The position numbers were made by a program, and so were the translations under genes. The notes under the pieces were generated by a model. It saw only the letters and a program-made list of their open reading frames with translations, made no database searches and was not told the origin of the DNA. Positions 1 through 6,687 of a DNA stretch of 37,637 bases are shown here, piece after piece. Within the stretch, counting starts at the first letter, position 1; every line of letters begins with the position of its first letter. The DNA is from a virus: IMG/VR virus record IMGVR_UViG_3300027309_000018, positions 1 through 37,637 of that record; one strand, given 5' to 3'.

Positions 1-63
1 GTCTGGGCTCTCCGAGATAGAGATCGCTATGGTCTTCTGTCCTAGAATCTCTTGGTAGCTCAT
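1..63 (-). CDS. Start of a probable SLOG-domain protein (partial)
   Basis: Only the first 21 codons are in the window; the gene runs off the left edge. Its ATG overlaps the stop of the upstream TIR gene as ATGA, so the two are very likely translationally coupled. The visible peptide contains KTIAISISESPD. From memory this resembles the first strand and nucleotide-binding loop of SLOG/LSDAT proteins, which often start with a phrase like GKxIAxSISESPDL. SLOG domains bind nucleotides; in Thoeris ThsA, the SLOG domain senses the cyclic-ADP-ribose isomer made by the TIR protein. Sensor or effector partner of the TIR proteins is therefore an inference from 21 residues and context. The rest of the gene would show any fused effector domain. 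Confidence 0.5.
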   Translation of the reverse strand, partial: MSYQEILGQKTIAISISESPD

Positions 64-1250
64 CGCACAGCCCCCGCTTTCCATTCCGTCAGACTACGTA
101 GCTGAACCCGAGGTGATATCTCTGCAAATAGCCGCTCTTCCTCTGCACTGAGTGGTGGATCCGGATAAACAATCACCGGATTCGGTACATCCGCCTCGGG
201 TGGCAGGCTCGCAAGCGATATGAGTTCTGGGGGCCTAGGAACGAAAATGACTGAGGGATCGCGGTTCTCGTCGGATAGCTCAAGCGCAATACGGCAACGC
301 CACAGGAAGTCTTTCAGAACCTCGTCGAGCAGCCGGGCAATTACGAAGTCTATGCGATCGGCACCGTCTGGCTCCAGCCGGACCACCGGGACATTGCCCA
401 TATAGGGAAAGCCACGCTCATCGATGTCGCTAATACTATTGGCTACAACCAGAGGCACATGCCAGCGCTTTGCCTCAATAATCTCTTTGCGACACCATTC
501 ACGTGACGAGTAAGAATCAGTGTGAATGGCGACCATCGCGCTCACTCGAACATTGTGGATCAGTATTTTCTGAAAACGAAGACCGGCCGGAATATCATAG
601 ACATCGAAGAAGCTGTCCATTCCTGGCGTATTGTGGAGCCTACTTCGGACGTTTCTAGCAATATCTTCACCATGCCGGTCATGTTTTGAATGACTAAGGA
701 ATATTCGCACTTTCTTTAAATAAGCTTCAAGCGCTTCCTCTTCCTCTTCGGGACGTTTGAGGTGTTCTAGATAGTGGCGTAGCAAACGGCAAAATGCGTA
801 TGTCAATGCAGCAGTCAATCGACGACCACGTTCGGCAAGTTCACCCTCCCAGCGCGCCCAAAGCAAAGCTTGCTCATTAGTTCCTAGGCGCCCTAGCACA
901 CCGGCATCAATTTCTACGGGGAAGACCCTCGTTCCTAAGCCCGCCGCCTCAGTGCGACGGCAGAGTTCTTGGACGTAGGCCGTCCAGGCCGTATCGCCGA
1001 CGAGGTTGTTGTCCACGAGTACTACAATGGCAGAAGTGTCCGCGTCCGCGAGGTCAATTGGGAGAGGCTGGGTAGATTCCGGCGCCAAAACATATCTGTA
1101 TATGACGCTTAGCCCAGTCCCGCCTGCGATATTTTCGTACAGCTTTCTGCGAAAATGTTGCCGAAGGATTTCGGCGATGGCAAGGCCGTCCGAAAAAGCC
1201 GGGTGCCATACGACGTACACTACTAGAAACGGGCGGGTTGAGTCAGTCAT
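60..1250 (-). CDS. Protein with two TIR-like domains
   Basis: This 396-residue protein has no signal peptide or membrane segment. Residues about 181-300 form a TIR domain: VRIFLSHSKHD strand, the DVYDIPAG region, and EWCRKEI carrying the probable catalytic glutamate E256. Residues about 7-135 look like a second, diverged Rossmann/TIR-like fold (FLVVYVVWHPAF, IVVLVDNNLV, RVFPVEID). A linker with an acidic run (EEEEEE, about 168-173) joins them. The C-terminal tail (about 335-396) has a YPDPPL motif. Bacterial TIR domains with this glutamate hydrolyse or cyclise NAD+. The gene starts 6 bases after the ThsB-like gene and its stop overlaps the start of the SLOG-like gene, so the three form one transcription unit. 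Whether both halves are active cannot be read from sequence. Confidence 0.8.
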   Translation of the reverse strand: MTDSTRPFLVVYVVWHPAFSDGLAIAEILRQHFRRKLYENIAGGTGLSVIYRYVLAPESTQPLPIDLADADTSAIVVLVDNNLVGDTAWTAYVQELCRRTEAAGLGTRVFPVEIDAGVLGRLGTNEQALLWARWEGELAERGRRLTAALTYAFCRLLRHYLEHLKRPEEEEEALEAYLKKVRIFLSHSKHDRHGEDIARNVRSRLHNTPGMDSFFDVYDIPAGLRFQKILIHNVRVSAMVAIHTDSYSSREWCRKEIIEAKRWHVPLVVANSISDIDERGFPYMGNVPVVRLEPDGADRIDFVIARLLDEVLKDFLWRCRIALELSDENRDPSVIFVPRPPELISLASLPPEADVPNPVIVYPDPPLSAEEERLFAEISPRVQLRSLTEWKAGAVR

Positions 1251-1256
1251 ATGCGC

Positions 1257-1799
1257 TCATCCGTTACGAAGACGGCGTGGCCTAGTGTTATCGATTTTTG
1301 AAGCACTTCGGCTCTTTGCCTCTGCAATGTACTCACCAAGCTTGGTTGTGTTAGCTGTGATTTGCCCCCACGTAAGCCATAACGCGAAGCCGGATTTTAC
1401 ATTATCAAAGAGCCGACCAGGGACAAAGACACGCTGATTATCAGGGGTTAATCTAGCAGTGGGCAACTGTACGCCAATAAGCGCGTGTTTTTTTTCAAGT
1501 GTCGCCGAAATTTCCCAATCGATGTACTTCCGCGTCGGGCTTTCCGCCCCAACAAGAATGATCGTACAAGAGGTACCTGTGATGTGGTTTTCCCGAATAC
1601 GCCGCATCACGTAATCGACGTTATCGCTATCGATGCTGCGTTCAAGGGAGTTGTCGTAGACCACGTTGTAGGTATCGTGAAATGCTTTTGTAAAACTATC
1701 GTAGTAGTCTTGGTCCCCCTTGTGGTGATAGCTCACGAATATTTTGTGCCTCACCAGTGCCTGGGGGCGAGAAGCGCCACCGAAAATCCCATAATTCAT
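1257..1799 (-). CDS. ThsB-like TIR domain protein (DUF1863 type)
   Basis: This 180-residue protein matches the ThsB/DUF1863 TIR-like fold: KIFVSYHHKGDQDYYD first strand and loop, a central IRRIR-like helix, CTIILVGAES strand, then KYIDWEI with the probable catalytic E96. ThsB proteins in Thoeris sense phage infection and convert NAD+ into a cyclic ADP-ribose isomer that activates ThsA. An AAGGA ribosome-binding site precedes the ATG. It is first in a three-gene minus-strand unit. Base composition is visibly lower in GC than in the phage structural genes, which suggests separate acquisition. The TIR identity is well supported. The Thoeris-type role is inferred from family and neighbours, since no SIR2-SLOG ThsA is visible here. 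Confidence 0.85.
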   Translation of the reverse strand: MNYGIFGGASRPQALVRHKIFVSYHHKGDQDYYDSFTKAFHDTYNVVYDNSLERSIDSDNVDYVMRRIRENHITGTSCTIILVGAESPTRKYIDWEISATLEKKHALIGVQLPTARLTPDNQRVFVPGRLFDNVKSGFALWLTWGQITANTTKLGEYIAEAKSRSASKIDNTRPRRLRNG

Positions 1800-1830
1800 C
1801 AGCTTTCCTTCAAAATTGCCGTCGATGATG

Positions 1831-1847
1831 AAGTGCTATTTGCACTT
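1831..1847. promoter_or_regulatory. Inverted repeat upstream of the TIR operon
   Basis: AAGTGC-N5-GCACTT is a perfect 6-bp dyad 32-48 bases upstream of the ThsB-like start codon, in the expected promoter region. It could be an operator or a leader hairpin. No clear -35/-10 pair stands out beside it. Confidence 0.4.
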
Positions 1848-2098
1848 TATTGGCTCGTGCTCAGGTTTTCCTGCATGAAAAGTTCACGTCTTGGATGATT
1901 AGGTGAATCCGCCTCAGTAACGTAATCATCGAATGGCTGCCTCTTCGCCGGTTGTGCCTCATTGGTGAGCAGCTACTCTTGGCTGAGCCAAAGCCGCCGC
2001 CTGAGAGAGTACATTTAAAGGCCGCACTTAGCCGATTGTGCCTTATGGGCGGGCGGCAGCTCGGCCACTACTACACGTGCAGCAGGAACACACACCTG
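1848..2098. other. Gap between TIR operon and lysis genes
   Basis: About 250 bases without a convincing gene, terminator or tRNA end. This is where the left phage boundary, or a moron insertion point, would be expected. I see no repeat that can be matched to the right end. Confidence 0.5.
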
Positions 2099-2608
2099 TC
2101 AGCGTGAGACCTTCGGCCACGCATCCCGCATCAGCGCGGCATCAGCGGCGTGGCCATCAGCCGCTCGCGCGATGTCTGCACCGCGCTCTGCCATCCGTCC
2201 ACCTCGCTCTGCCAGCTCTTGGAGTACGGCTGTGCAGGTTGAGGCGTACTTAGCGAGGGCGGGCTGGGCAGCTCCAGCGATGCGCTCGGGGAGGCCGGCA
2301 AAGTCGCCCCGCATGCCTGCAGTAGCAGTGCGCAAATCGCGCAAGCTGCGGTCGAGATCCTGCTGAGCCGCGGCGTTGCGCTGGCCAGCGGCCTGGAAAT
2401 TGGCGAGTGCATCGTTCATTCCTTTCTGAAATCCGGCCATGTCGCGCACGGCCTGCTTTGTGCTAGCCAATTCGGTGCTGGTCTGTAGGTGGCGCAGCTG
2501 CTCCAGCTGCAGGCCGTAGCGCTGGCCCTGAGCCCACCAGGCACCGCCGGCACCAATCGCAAGCGACGCAGTGCTCGCAGCTAAATAAGTTGAGAGTGGG
2601 CTGATCAT
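2099..2608 (-). CDS. Rz: Rz-like i-spanin
   Basis: A 169-residue protein with an N-terminal hydrophobic segment (about residues 5-26, LSTYLAASTASLAIGAGGAWW) followed by a long charged, Gln/Ala-rich helical region that would form a periplasmic coiled coil. This is the form of an inner-membrane spanin subunit, which with Rz1 fuses inner and outer membranes in the last step of lysis. Its ATG overlaps the endolysin stop by ATGA, and a second reading frame inside it encodes an Rz1-like lipoprotein. Sequence similarity to lambda Rz is weak, so the call rests on position, topology and the embedded partner. Confidence 0.75.
   Translation of the reverse strand: MISPLSTYLAASTASLAIGAGGAWWAQGQRYGLQLEQLRHLQTSTELASTKQAVRDMAGFQKGMNDALANFQAAGQRNAAAQQDLDRSLRDLRTATAGMRGDFAGLPERIAGAAQPALAKYASTCTAVLQELAERGGRMAERGADIARAADGHAADAALMRDAWPKVSR
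2131..2412 (-). CDS. Rz1: Rz1-like o-spanin lipoprotein embedded in Rz
   Basis: This 93-residue frame lies wholly inside Rz in another reading frame. It starts with a basic stretch, then a hydrophobic segment ending in LLLQAC, a lipobox-like site with the acylated cysteine at C34. A proline- and serine-rich mature part follows (PASPSASLELPSPPSLSTPQP). Nested genes with a lipobox and proline-rich product are the hallmark of Rz1. The Q at -2 of the lipobox is unusual. The start codon is not certain, since no strong ribosome-binding site was seen. Confidence 0.65.
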   Translation of the reverse strand: MHSPISRPLASATPRLSRISTAACAICALLLQACGATLPASPSASLELPSPPSLSTPQPAQPYSKSWQSEVDGWQSAVQTSRERLMATPLMPR

Positions 2609-3216
2609 TGCGAAGCCCTCGCCAACAAGCCAGCACTGAAATGCCCATCCCTACCCCACTGCGCGCACAGCTCCCGCGTGGCGTCGCGGCGATCAACAAG
2701 GCCTGGCAGGCGTGTTGGCACACCGTTGACCGTCCCGTAGACCCATCGCGGCATCTGCTCGCATGCAGCATCCAGCTGCCCTGCGTTGGCCATTCGCATG
2801 ACCGTTGTGTCAGGTGCCAGCGCTGATGGCACGTTGTAGGCCATGTCGATAAAGCTGGCCTGCACCCACACGTTGTAGGTGTCCCAGTGCCGCAGCGCGC
2901 GACGCGCCTGGCGCTCGGCCTCGTGGTATTTGGGTCGCTCCAGGCGCTCGCAGTCCTCGGGCGTGTAGTAGCGCCCTGCCACCACCTCAGGGCCAGTCAC
3001 GCCCGCGCAGACGGTCAGCGGCTGTCCCTTGCCCAGGCGGTCGATATAGGGCGTGCCGATGTGCCGGCCGCTGCTCTCGTAATGCAGCCCGATCTCACGG
3101 GCCAGCGTCACAGCAGGGCTGGGTCCGGCGTCCTGGGTCACGACATAGCCGCCGGCAGCGGTGACAGCCAGGGCAGCGGCCGTAGCCAGCAGTCGATTGC
3201 GCAGGGCCTCTTTCAT
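2605..3216 (-). CDS. Phage endolysin (lysozyme-like muramidase) with SAR-type N-terminus
   Basis: This 203-residue protein should cleave peptidoglycan at lysis. Residues about 8-26 are a weakly hydrophobic Ala/Gly-rich segment (LLATAAALAVTAAGGYVV), as in signal-anchor-release endolysins that reach the periplasm without a classic holin hole. The catalytic region reads HYESSGR (E47), YIDRLGKGQ (D59) and LTVCAGVTG (T68), the Glu/Asp/Thr layout of GH24-type phage lysozymes, though E-to-D spacing is wider than in T4 lysozyme. The start overlaps the stop of the holin-like gene by ATGA. Confidence 0.85.
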   Translation of the reverse strand: MKEALRNRLLATAAALAVTAAGGYVVTQDAGPSPAVTLAREIGLHYESSGRHIGTPYIDRLGKGQPLTVCAGVTGPEVVAGRYYTPEDCERLERPKYHEAERQARRALRHWDTYNVWVQASFIDMAYNVPSALAPDTTVMRMANAGQLDAACEQMPRWVYGTVNGVPTRLPGLVDRRDATRELCAQWGRDGHFSAGLLARASQ

Positions 3217-3515
3217 CGCCCACCTCCGCCGACCATCAAAGCCTTCCAGAACGCGATGCCGGCCGTGCCCAGCATCACGATGTAGGTGATGGGTTTTGCC
3301 GCCTTGCCGATCCAGTTGAGCACTTTGAAGGCCCCTTGTGCCGCCGCAAAAAACTCCACCATTTCAGCCGTATTCACACGCACTTTTTCAGTGGCCTCTG
3401 TGTTTGCACGCAGATCCGCTTCGATGCGCGTCATGCGAGCGTCACCCTCGTCTAGCCGCGCATTGATGGTGCGCGCTGTGTTCACGCTGATAGCGTTGCC
3501 GTAGTCGTCTTGCAT
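3213..3515 (-). CDS. Holin-like / XhlA-like one-TM protein
   Basis: About 100 residues from the preferred ATG (MQDDYGNAIS). The N-terminal two thirds is a charged coiled-coil-like region (RLDEGDARMTRIEADLRANTEATEKV); the C-terminus has one membrane helix (ITYIVMLGTAGIAFWKALMV) and a GGGGR tail. This resembles the XhlA family of lysis-associated proteins. It lies immediately before the endolysin, overlapping by ATGA, as holins and their accessories do. A longer upstream start is possible but adds a basic, phage-atypical peptide. Whether it forms the lesion itself or helps an SAR endolysin is not decidable here. Confidence 0.6.
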   Translation of the reverse strand: MQDDYGNAISVNTARTINARLDEGDARMTRIEADLRANTEATEKVRVNTAEMVEFFAAAQGAFKVLNWIGKAAKPITYIVMLGTAGIAFWKALMVGGGGR

Positions 3516-3522
3516 AGGCACC

Positions 3523-3957
3523 TCAGGGCAGTTCGCTCGGCTGGATCGGGGCGTCAAGGATGGCGGCCGGGTCAATCGCATGACCTGCAGCCTGCAGGAT
3601 GGCCAGCCCTGCCGGAAGATCAGCGTTGTCCAGGTCGATGTACTTGCGCACGCTCGCGTCCTGGATCACCGCCTTGCATTGGTCACTTCCATCGGCCAGG
3701 ATCTGCCATTTACCGGGGCCGAACCTGTCAAAAAATGCTCCCACGCTGATGTGACGCACGGGCATATGCTGCGGCCCAGGTTCGGGCACAGCGGGCGCTG
3801 CGAATGCTTGGCCATCCCATGACCAGCCAATCCCGACACCTTCGGGCGCCGGCTCTACGTGGTCCCACTGCGCGCGGACCGCGTCCGCAAAATCTGCGTC
3901 AGCAACGATGACTTGCTCGACGCAGCCGCTTTTGATGAGTGCGTAGTTTTTGATCAT
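3523..3957 (-). CDS. Putative tail-fibre assembly or tail-associated protein
   Basis: 144 residues starting MIKNYALIKSG, chosen because its ATG overlaps the upstream stop as ATGA; an in-frame start three codons earlier is less likely. The N-terminal pattern (a short ALIKSGCVEQVIVAD beta segment followed by a GWSWDG motif) is typical of small proteins encoded after phage tail fibres, often annotated as fibre assembly chaperones. The rest is helical with no membrane segment. Function is inferred from position between the adhesin and the lysis cassette. Confidence 0.5.
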   Translation of the reverse strand: MIKNYALIKSGCVEQVIVADADFADAVRAQWDHVEPAPEGVGIGWSWDGQAFAAPAVPEPGPQHMPVRHISVGAFFDRFGPGKWQILADGSDQCKAVIQDASVRKYIDLDNADLPAGLAILQAAGHAIDPAAILDAPIQPSELP

Positions 3958-4721
3958 TCGTACCACCAGATCCTCACAAAGCCAGAGCCACCGGCGCCGC
4001 CAACGGCGTTGTAAGCGCCACCACCACCGCCACCACCACGATTTGCCGCACCACCGCTACCAGGCGCGCCAGGGTTGCCTTCGGCGCCGCCACTACCGCC
4101 GCCAGACATACCCAGTCCGGGACCGTTGGTGGCTGAATCCCCACCTCCTCCCCCACCCCCGCCATAGCCGTTGATGCCCAAACCACCAACGCCACCACTG
4201 CCGGAGCCCCCGGCGCCCCCACCGCCGCCCCAGATGCCCTCACCGCCACGTGCCGAGCTGGCTCCTCCATTGACACTGTTGTTGCCGGGGCCACCGGCAC
4301 CACCACCACCGCCTCCCGTACTTGCCCCGCTGCCACCGCCGCCTGCCCCCCCGTTGCCACCTCGCTGGTATCCAGACAAACCGCCAGAGCCATACCCGCC
4401 ACCGGGCACAGACGCAGATCCAACCGCCGTGGCTCCACCCGCAGTGCCGTTGCCAACGCCCGATGCAGTCCCGCCAGCACCACCCGCACCGATAGTGACT
4501 ACAACAGGCCCGGTAAACGTCATCGGCAATGTCAAGACACCACCGCCGCCGCCGCCCCGCGAGCAACCGCCACCGCCACCACCACCGACCAGCAAGACCC
4601 AGCCCTGGCCGCCACTCGCCAAAAGTGCGGCAGGAGGGGTAAACGTCCCAGACGCCAAGAACTCTTGGTAGCGCAGTTTTCCCCCGCCACCACCGCCAAA
4701 GTAATCCGAATAAAAGCTCAT
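3954..4721 (-). CDS. Glycine-rich tail-tip adhesin-like protein
   Basis: 255 residues. A short N-terminal segment (about 1-60) leads into a very long glycine-rich region with runs of G and GGxGG motifs, ending in GGSGFVRIWWYE. This aromatic C-terminal strand after a poly-Gly array is typical of phage glycine-rich adhesins, in which polyglycine type II helices pack into a tip that binds the host receptor (as in T-even gp38 adhesins). The start MSFYSDYFGG is fixed by an ATGA overlap with the upstream fibre gene. The opposite strand shows a proline-rich open frame that is only a shadow. Confidence 0.7.
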   Translation of the reverse strand: MSFYSDYFGGGGGGKLRYQEFLASGTFTPPAALLASGGQGWVLLVGGGGGGGCSRGGGGGGVLTLPMTFTGPVVVTIGAGGAGGTASGVGNGTAGGATAVGSASVPGGGYGSGGLSGYQRGGNGGAGGGGSGASTGGGGGGAGGPGNNSVNGGASSARGGEGIWGGGGGAGGSGSGGVGGLGINGYGGGGGGGGDSATNGPGLGMSGGGSGGAEGNPGAPGSGGAANRGGGGGGGAYNAVGGAGGSGFVRIWWYE

Positions 4722-5740
4722 GCTGCCTCCATAAATCCATCCGTTGCATTGACCCAGCGGCATACCGCTGAATCGTTTTGGGACAGCAGTTGCATCACGC
4801 CAGGACTGCGGCCCTTGAGCTTGTTTGACTGCCAGTCGATGTTTGCGGCCCAGATGCTGCGCGACATCCCAAAACCAAAGGCCTGGCCTGCAGCGAAATT
4901 GTTTGGCACCGTCAGCGTGATTCCGGCAGCCGCCAGAACGTAGAACACCCCCGGCACAGCGACCGCAGATGCAGTGATGACTTGCGTTGTCATCCAGGCT
5001 GAAGCACCTGGCGCAGCCACCCCGATCACCCAGTCCGCTTTTGCTGCAGTCCCCGCGAACGTGTCAACTCCAATGACTAGAGCGCCGGTGCCTGGGTTGT
5101 AGCTCTGGACGTAGCCGCTCATCCGTGTACCAGGGTCGCTTGCGGACGTGGCCACAAGGTACATGCCCGCCACAAACGAGCGCGATGCTTCCATGCCGAA
5201 GGTCTTCGCGCCGGCGCCAGGTGTGACGCTGGTTGTGCTGCTGCCCTGTAGCTGAGCAGACGCGAATACTTCAGCTTGGTCGCGGTAGGCCTTGGATGCG
5301 TCGCGGGCAACAACGCTCGCATCTCGTGCGGACTCAGATGCAACACGAGCGGAGTTCGACAGTCCCGCTTGCGTCGCGGCGATGCCTGCTTGTGTCGCGG
5401 CAGCGTTCGCGCTTCCAGCTGCTGCGGCGGCTGAGCCGGATGCTGCAGACGCTGAGCCCGACGCTGCCAAAGCGCTGCCTTGTGCCTCGCCCGCTTTCGT
5501 TGTCGCCGTGGCTGCAGCTGTCTCAGCCTGCTGCCGGGAACCGTCCCCCGACAGGGCATATGCACGCGACGCCAGGGCGCATTCGCGAGCGGCCGCAGCA
5601 ATGGCGTTGATTCCTGAGACGACGCTAGGCATACCGACACCTACCGCGTATGCCATCTGATTGAAATTTGGCGCCCCCAGCGCGGGATATGGCGGAACAG
5701 CCGGTGCTGCCGGAATATCAGGTATATAAATTTCGTTCAC
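4718..5740 (-). CDS. Putative tail fibre protein with Ala-rich collar
   Basis: 340 residues. A proline-rich start (IPDIPAAPAVPPYPALGAP) is followed by an Ala/Ser/Gly-rich helical repeat (about 70-165, with AASGSA and ATQAG units) that looks like a trimeric coiled-coil stalk. A C-terminal beta-rich part follows (about 165-340, including GYVQSYNPGTGALVIGVDTFAGT). This is the usual form of a tail fibre or side-fibre protein that leads to a separate adhesin. It overlaps both neighbours by ATGA, so fibre, adhesin and following gene are co-translated. Confidence 0.65.
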   Translation of the reverse strand: MNEIYIPDIPAAPAVPPYPALGAPNFNQMAYAVGVGMPSVVSGINAIAAAARECALASRAYALSGDGSRQQAETAAATATTKAGEAQGSALAASGSASAASGSAAAAAGSANAAATQAGIAATQAGLSNSARVASESARDASVVARDASKAYRDQAEVFASAQLQGSSTTSVTPGAGAKTFGMEASRSFVAGMYLVATSASDPGTRMSGYVQSYNPGTGALVIGVDTFAGTAAKADWVIGVAAPGASAWMTTQVITASAVAVPGVFYVLAAAGITLTVPNNFAAGQAFGFGMSRSIWAANIDWQSNKLKGRSPGVMQLLSQNDSAVCRWVNATDGFMEAA

Positions 5741-6687
5741 ACATTCCCCTTTATCTGCAAATCAACCTGCGCCTCATTCCATTCAGTGGAACGAACTGTC
5801 CCCGTCACTTTTCCCACTGTCGCAAGATGCCCATAACGGGGCAAATCACTCACTTCAACCGCAACTGCTTTTCCCAGAATCTGATCCAACAATGATTTAG
5901 CTTCGGGCGCCTGAACTGCATCAATCACACAAGATAGATTAAAGTTTGTGGCTAATCTTCCTGACACCTCCAAATAAGTTCCGTCTTTTTTATCTTCAAC
6001 ATAAGAATAATCTCTGGTACTCGCTTCCACACCGTATAGAGCAGCCCCCATTTTATCCACCCCTGGAAATAGAAGTCGTTTCCAGTTGCCAACACTGATA
6101 TATCCAACAGCCGCCTCTACATTAGGATCATTGCGTCCTACGGTAATCTCCACTTCTATATCCGGGTGAATTGGAAGGTTCTTTAGGGTGTAGTAGGTTC
6201 CTCGCTGCAACTCGCCGAAGAGATACTCCCACTCACCGAATGCTTGCTGCCAAAGATCAACGTCTATAGGCGGCAAAAGATCCACACCACCAGCGCGCAC
6301 CTTCACCTTTAAAAAATCGGCCTCTACACCATATATGGCCACACCGTTGATGAATCCTGGCTTGAGCGCAAATGTGAACGAGCCCTTACGCTTTGCTCGT
6401 GTAAATAGATATTTATCAAAAGGCGCCATCCTATTACTCGGCGCATTTTCATCCTTCTCCCAATATCCAGCCGCCGCCGCACTTCCAGGCTCAACAGTAT
6501 TAACCGGCGTCCCCGAAATAGTCTTAACACATTCATAGGTATATCCGTTCCAGACCCGACGATCCTTGACCACATAATCAGTACCTGAAACCCACGCAAT
6601 CTCCCCCACTTCTGCATCAACATCTGGAATCGTTGTTCCAGCACCAAACATGCTAGACGTTATTGTTTTTGGCAAAAGGATATTCAT
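5737..6687 (-). CDS. Tail-tip protein of unknown family
   Basis: 316 residues, no membrane segment, mostly beta-rich. It begins MNILLPKTITSSMFGAGTTIPDVD and contains IAWVSGTDYVVKDRRVWNGYTYECV, a carbohydrate-binding-like module seen near the start of several tail proteins. It lies directly after the tape measure (ATGA overlap), where distal tail or hub proteins sit. I do not recognise the family. Its base composition is lower in GC than the upstream head and tail genes, suggesting a recent module exchange. It may perform the job of several lambda tail-tip proteins that are missing here. Confidence 0.55.
   Translation of the reverse strand: MNILLPKTITSSMFGAGTTIPDVDAEVGEIAWVSGTDYVVKDRRVWNGYTYECVKTISGTPVNTVEPGSAAAAGYWEKDENAPSNRMAPFDKYLFTRAKRKGSFTFALKPGFINGVAIYGVEADFLKVKVRAGGVDLLPPIDVDLWQQAFGEWEYLFGELQRGTYYTLKNLPIHPDIEVEITVGRNDPNVEAAVGYISVGNWKRLLFPGVDKMGAALYGVEASTRDYSYVEDKKDGTYLEVSGRLATNFNLSCVIDAVQAPEAKSLLDQILGKAVAVEVSDLPRYGHLATVGKVTGTVRSTEWNEAQVDLQIKGNV

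Noticed and set aside
1848-2098. Left attachment site
   Set aside because: No repeat matching the right side can be identified because the region beyond integrase is not in the window.
4171-4671. Proline-rich plus-strand frame
   Set aside because: It is the complement of glycine codons in the adhesin gene.
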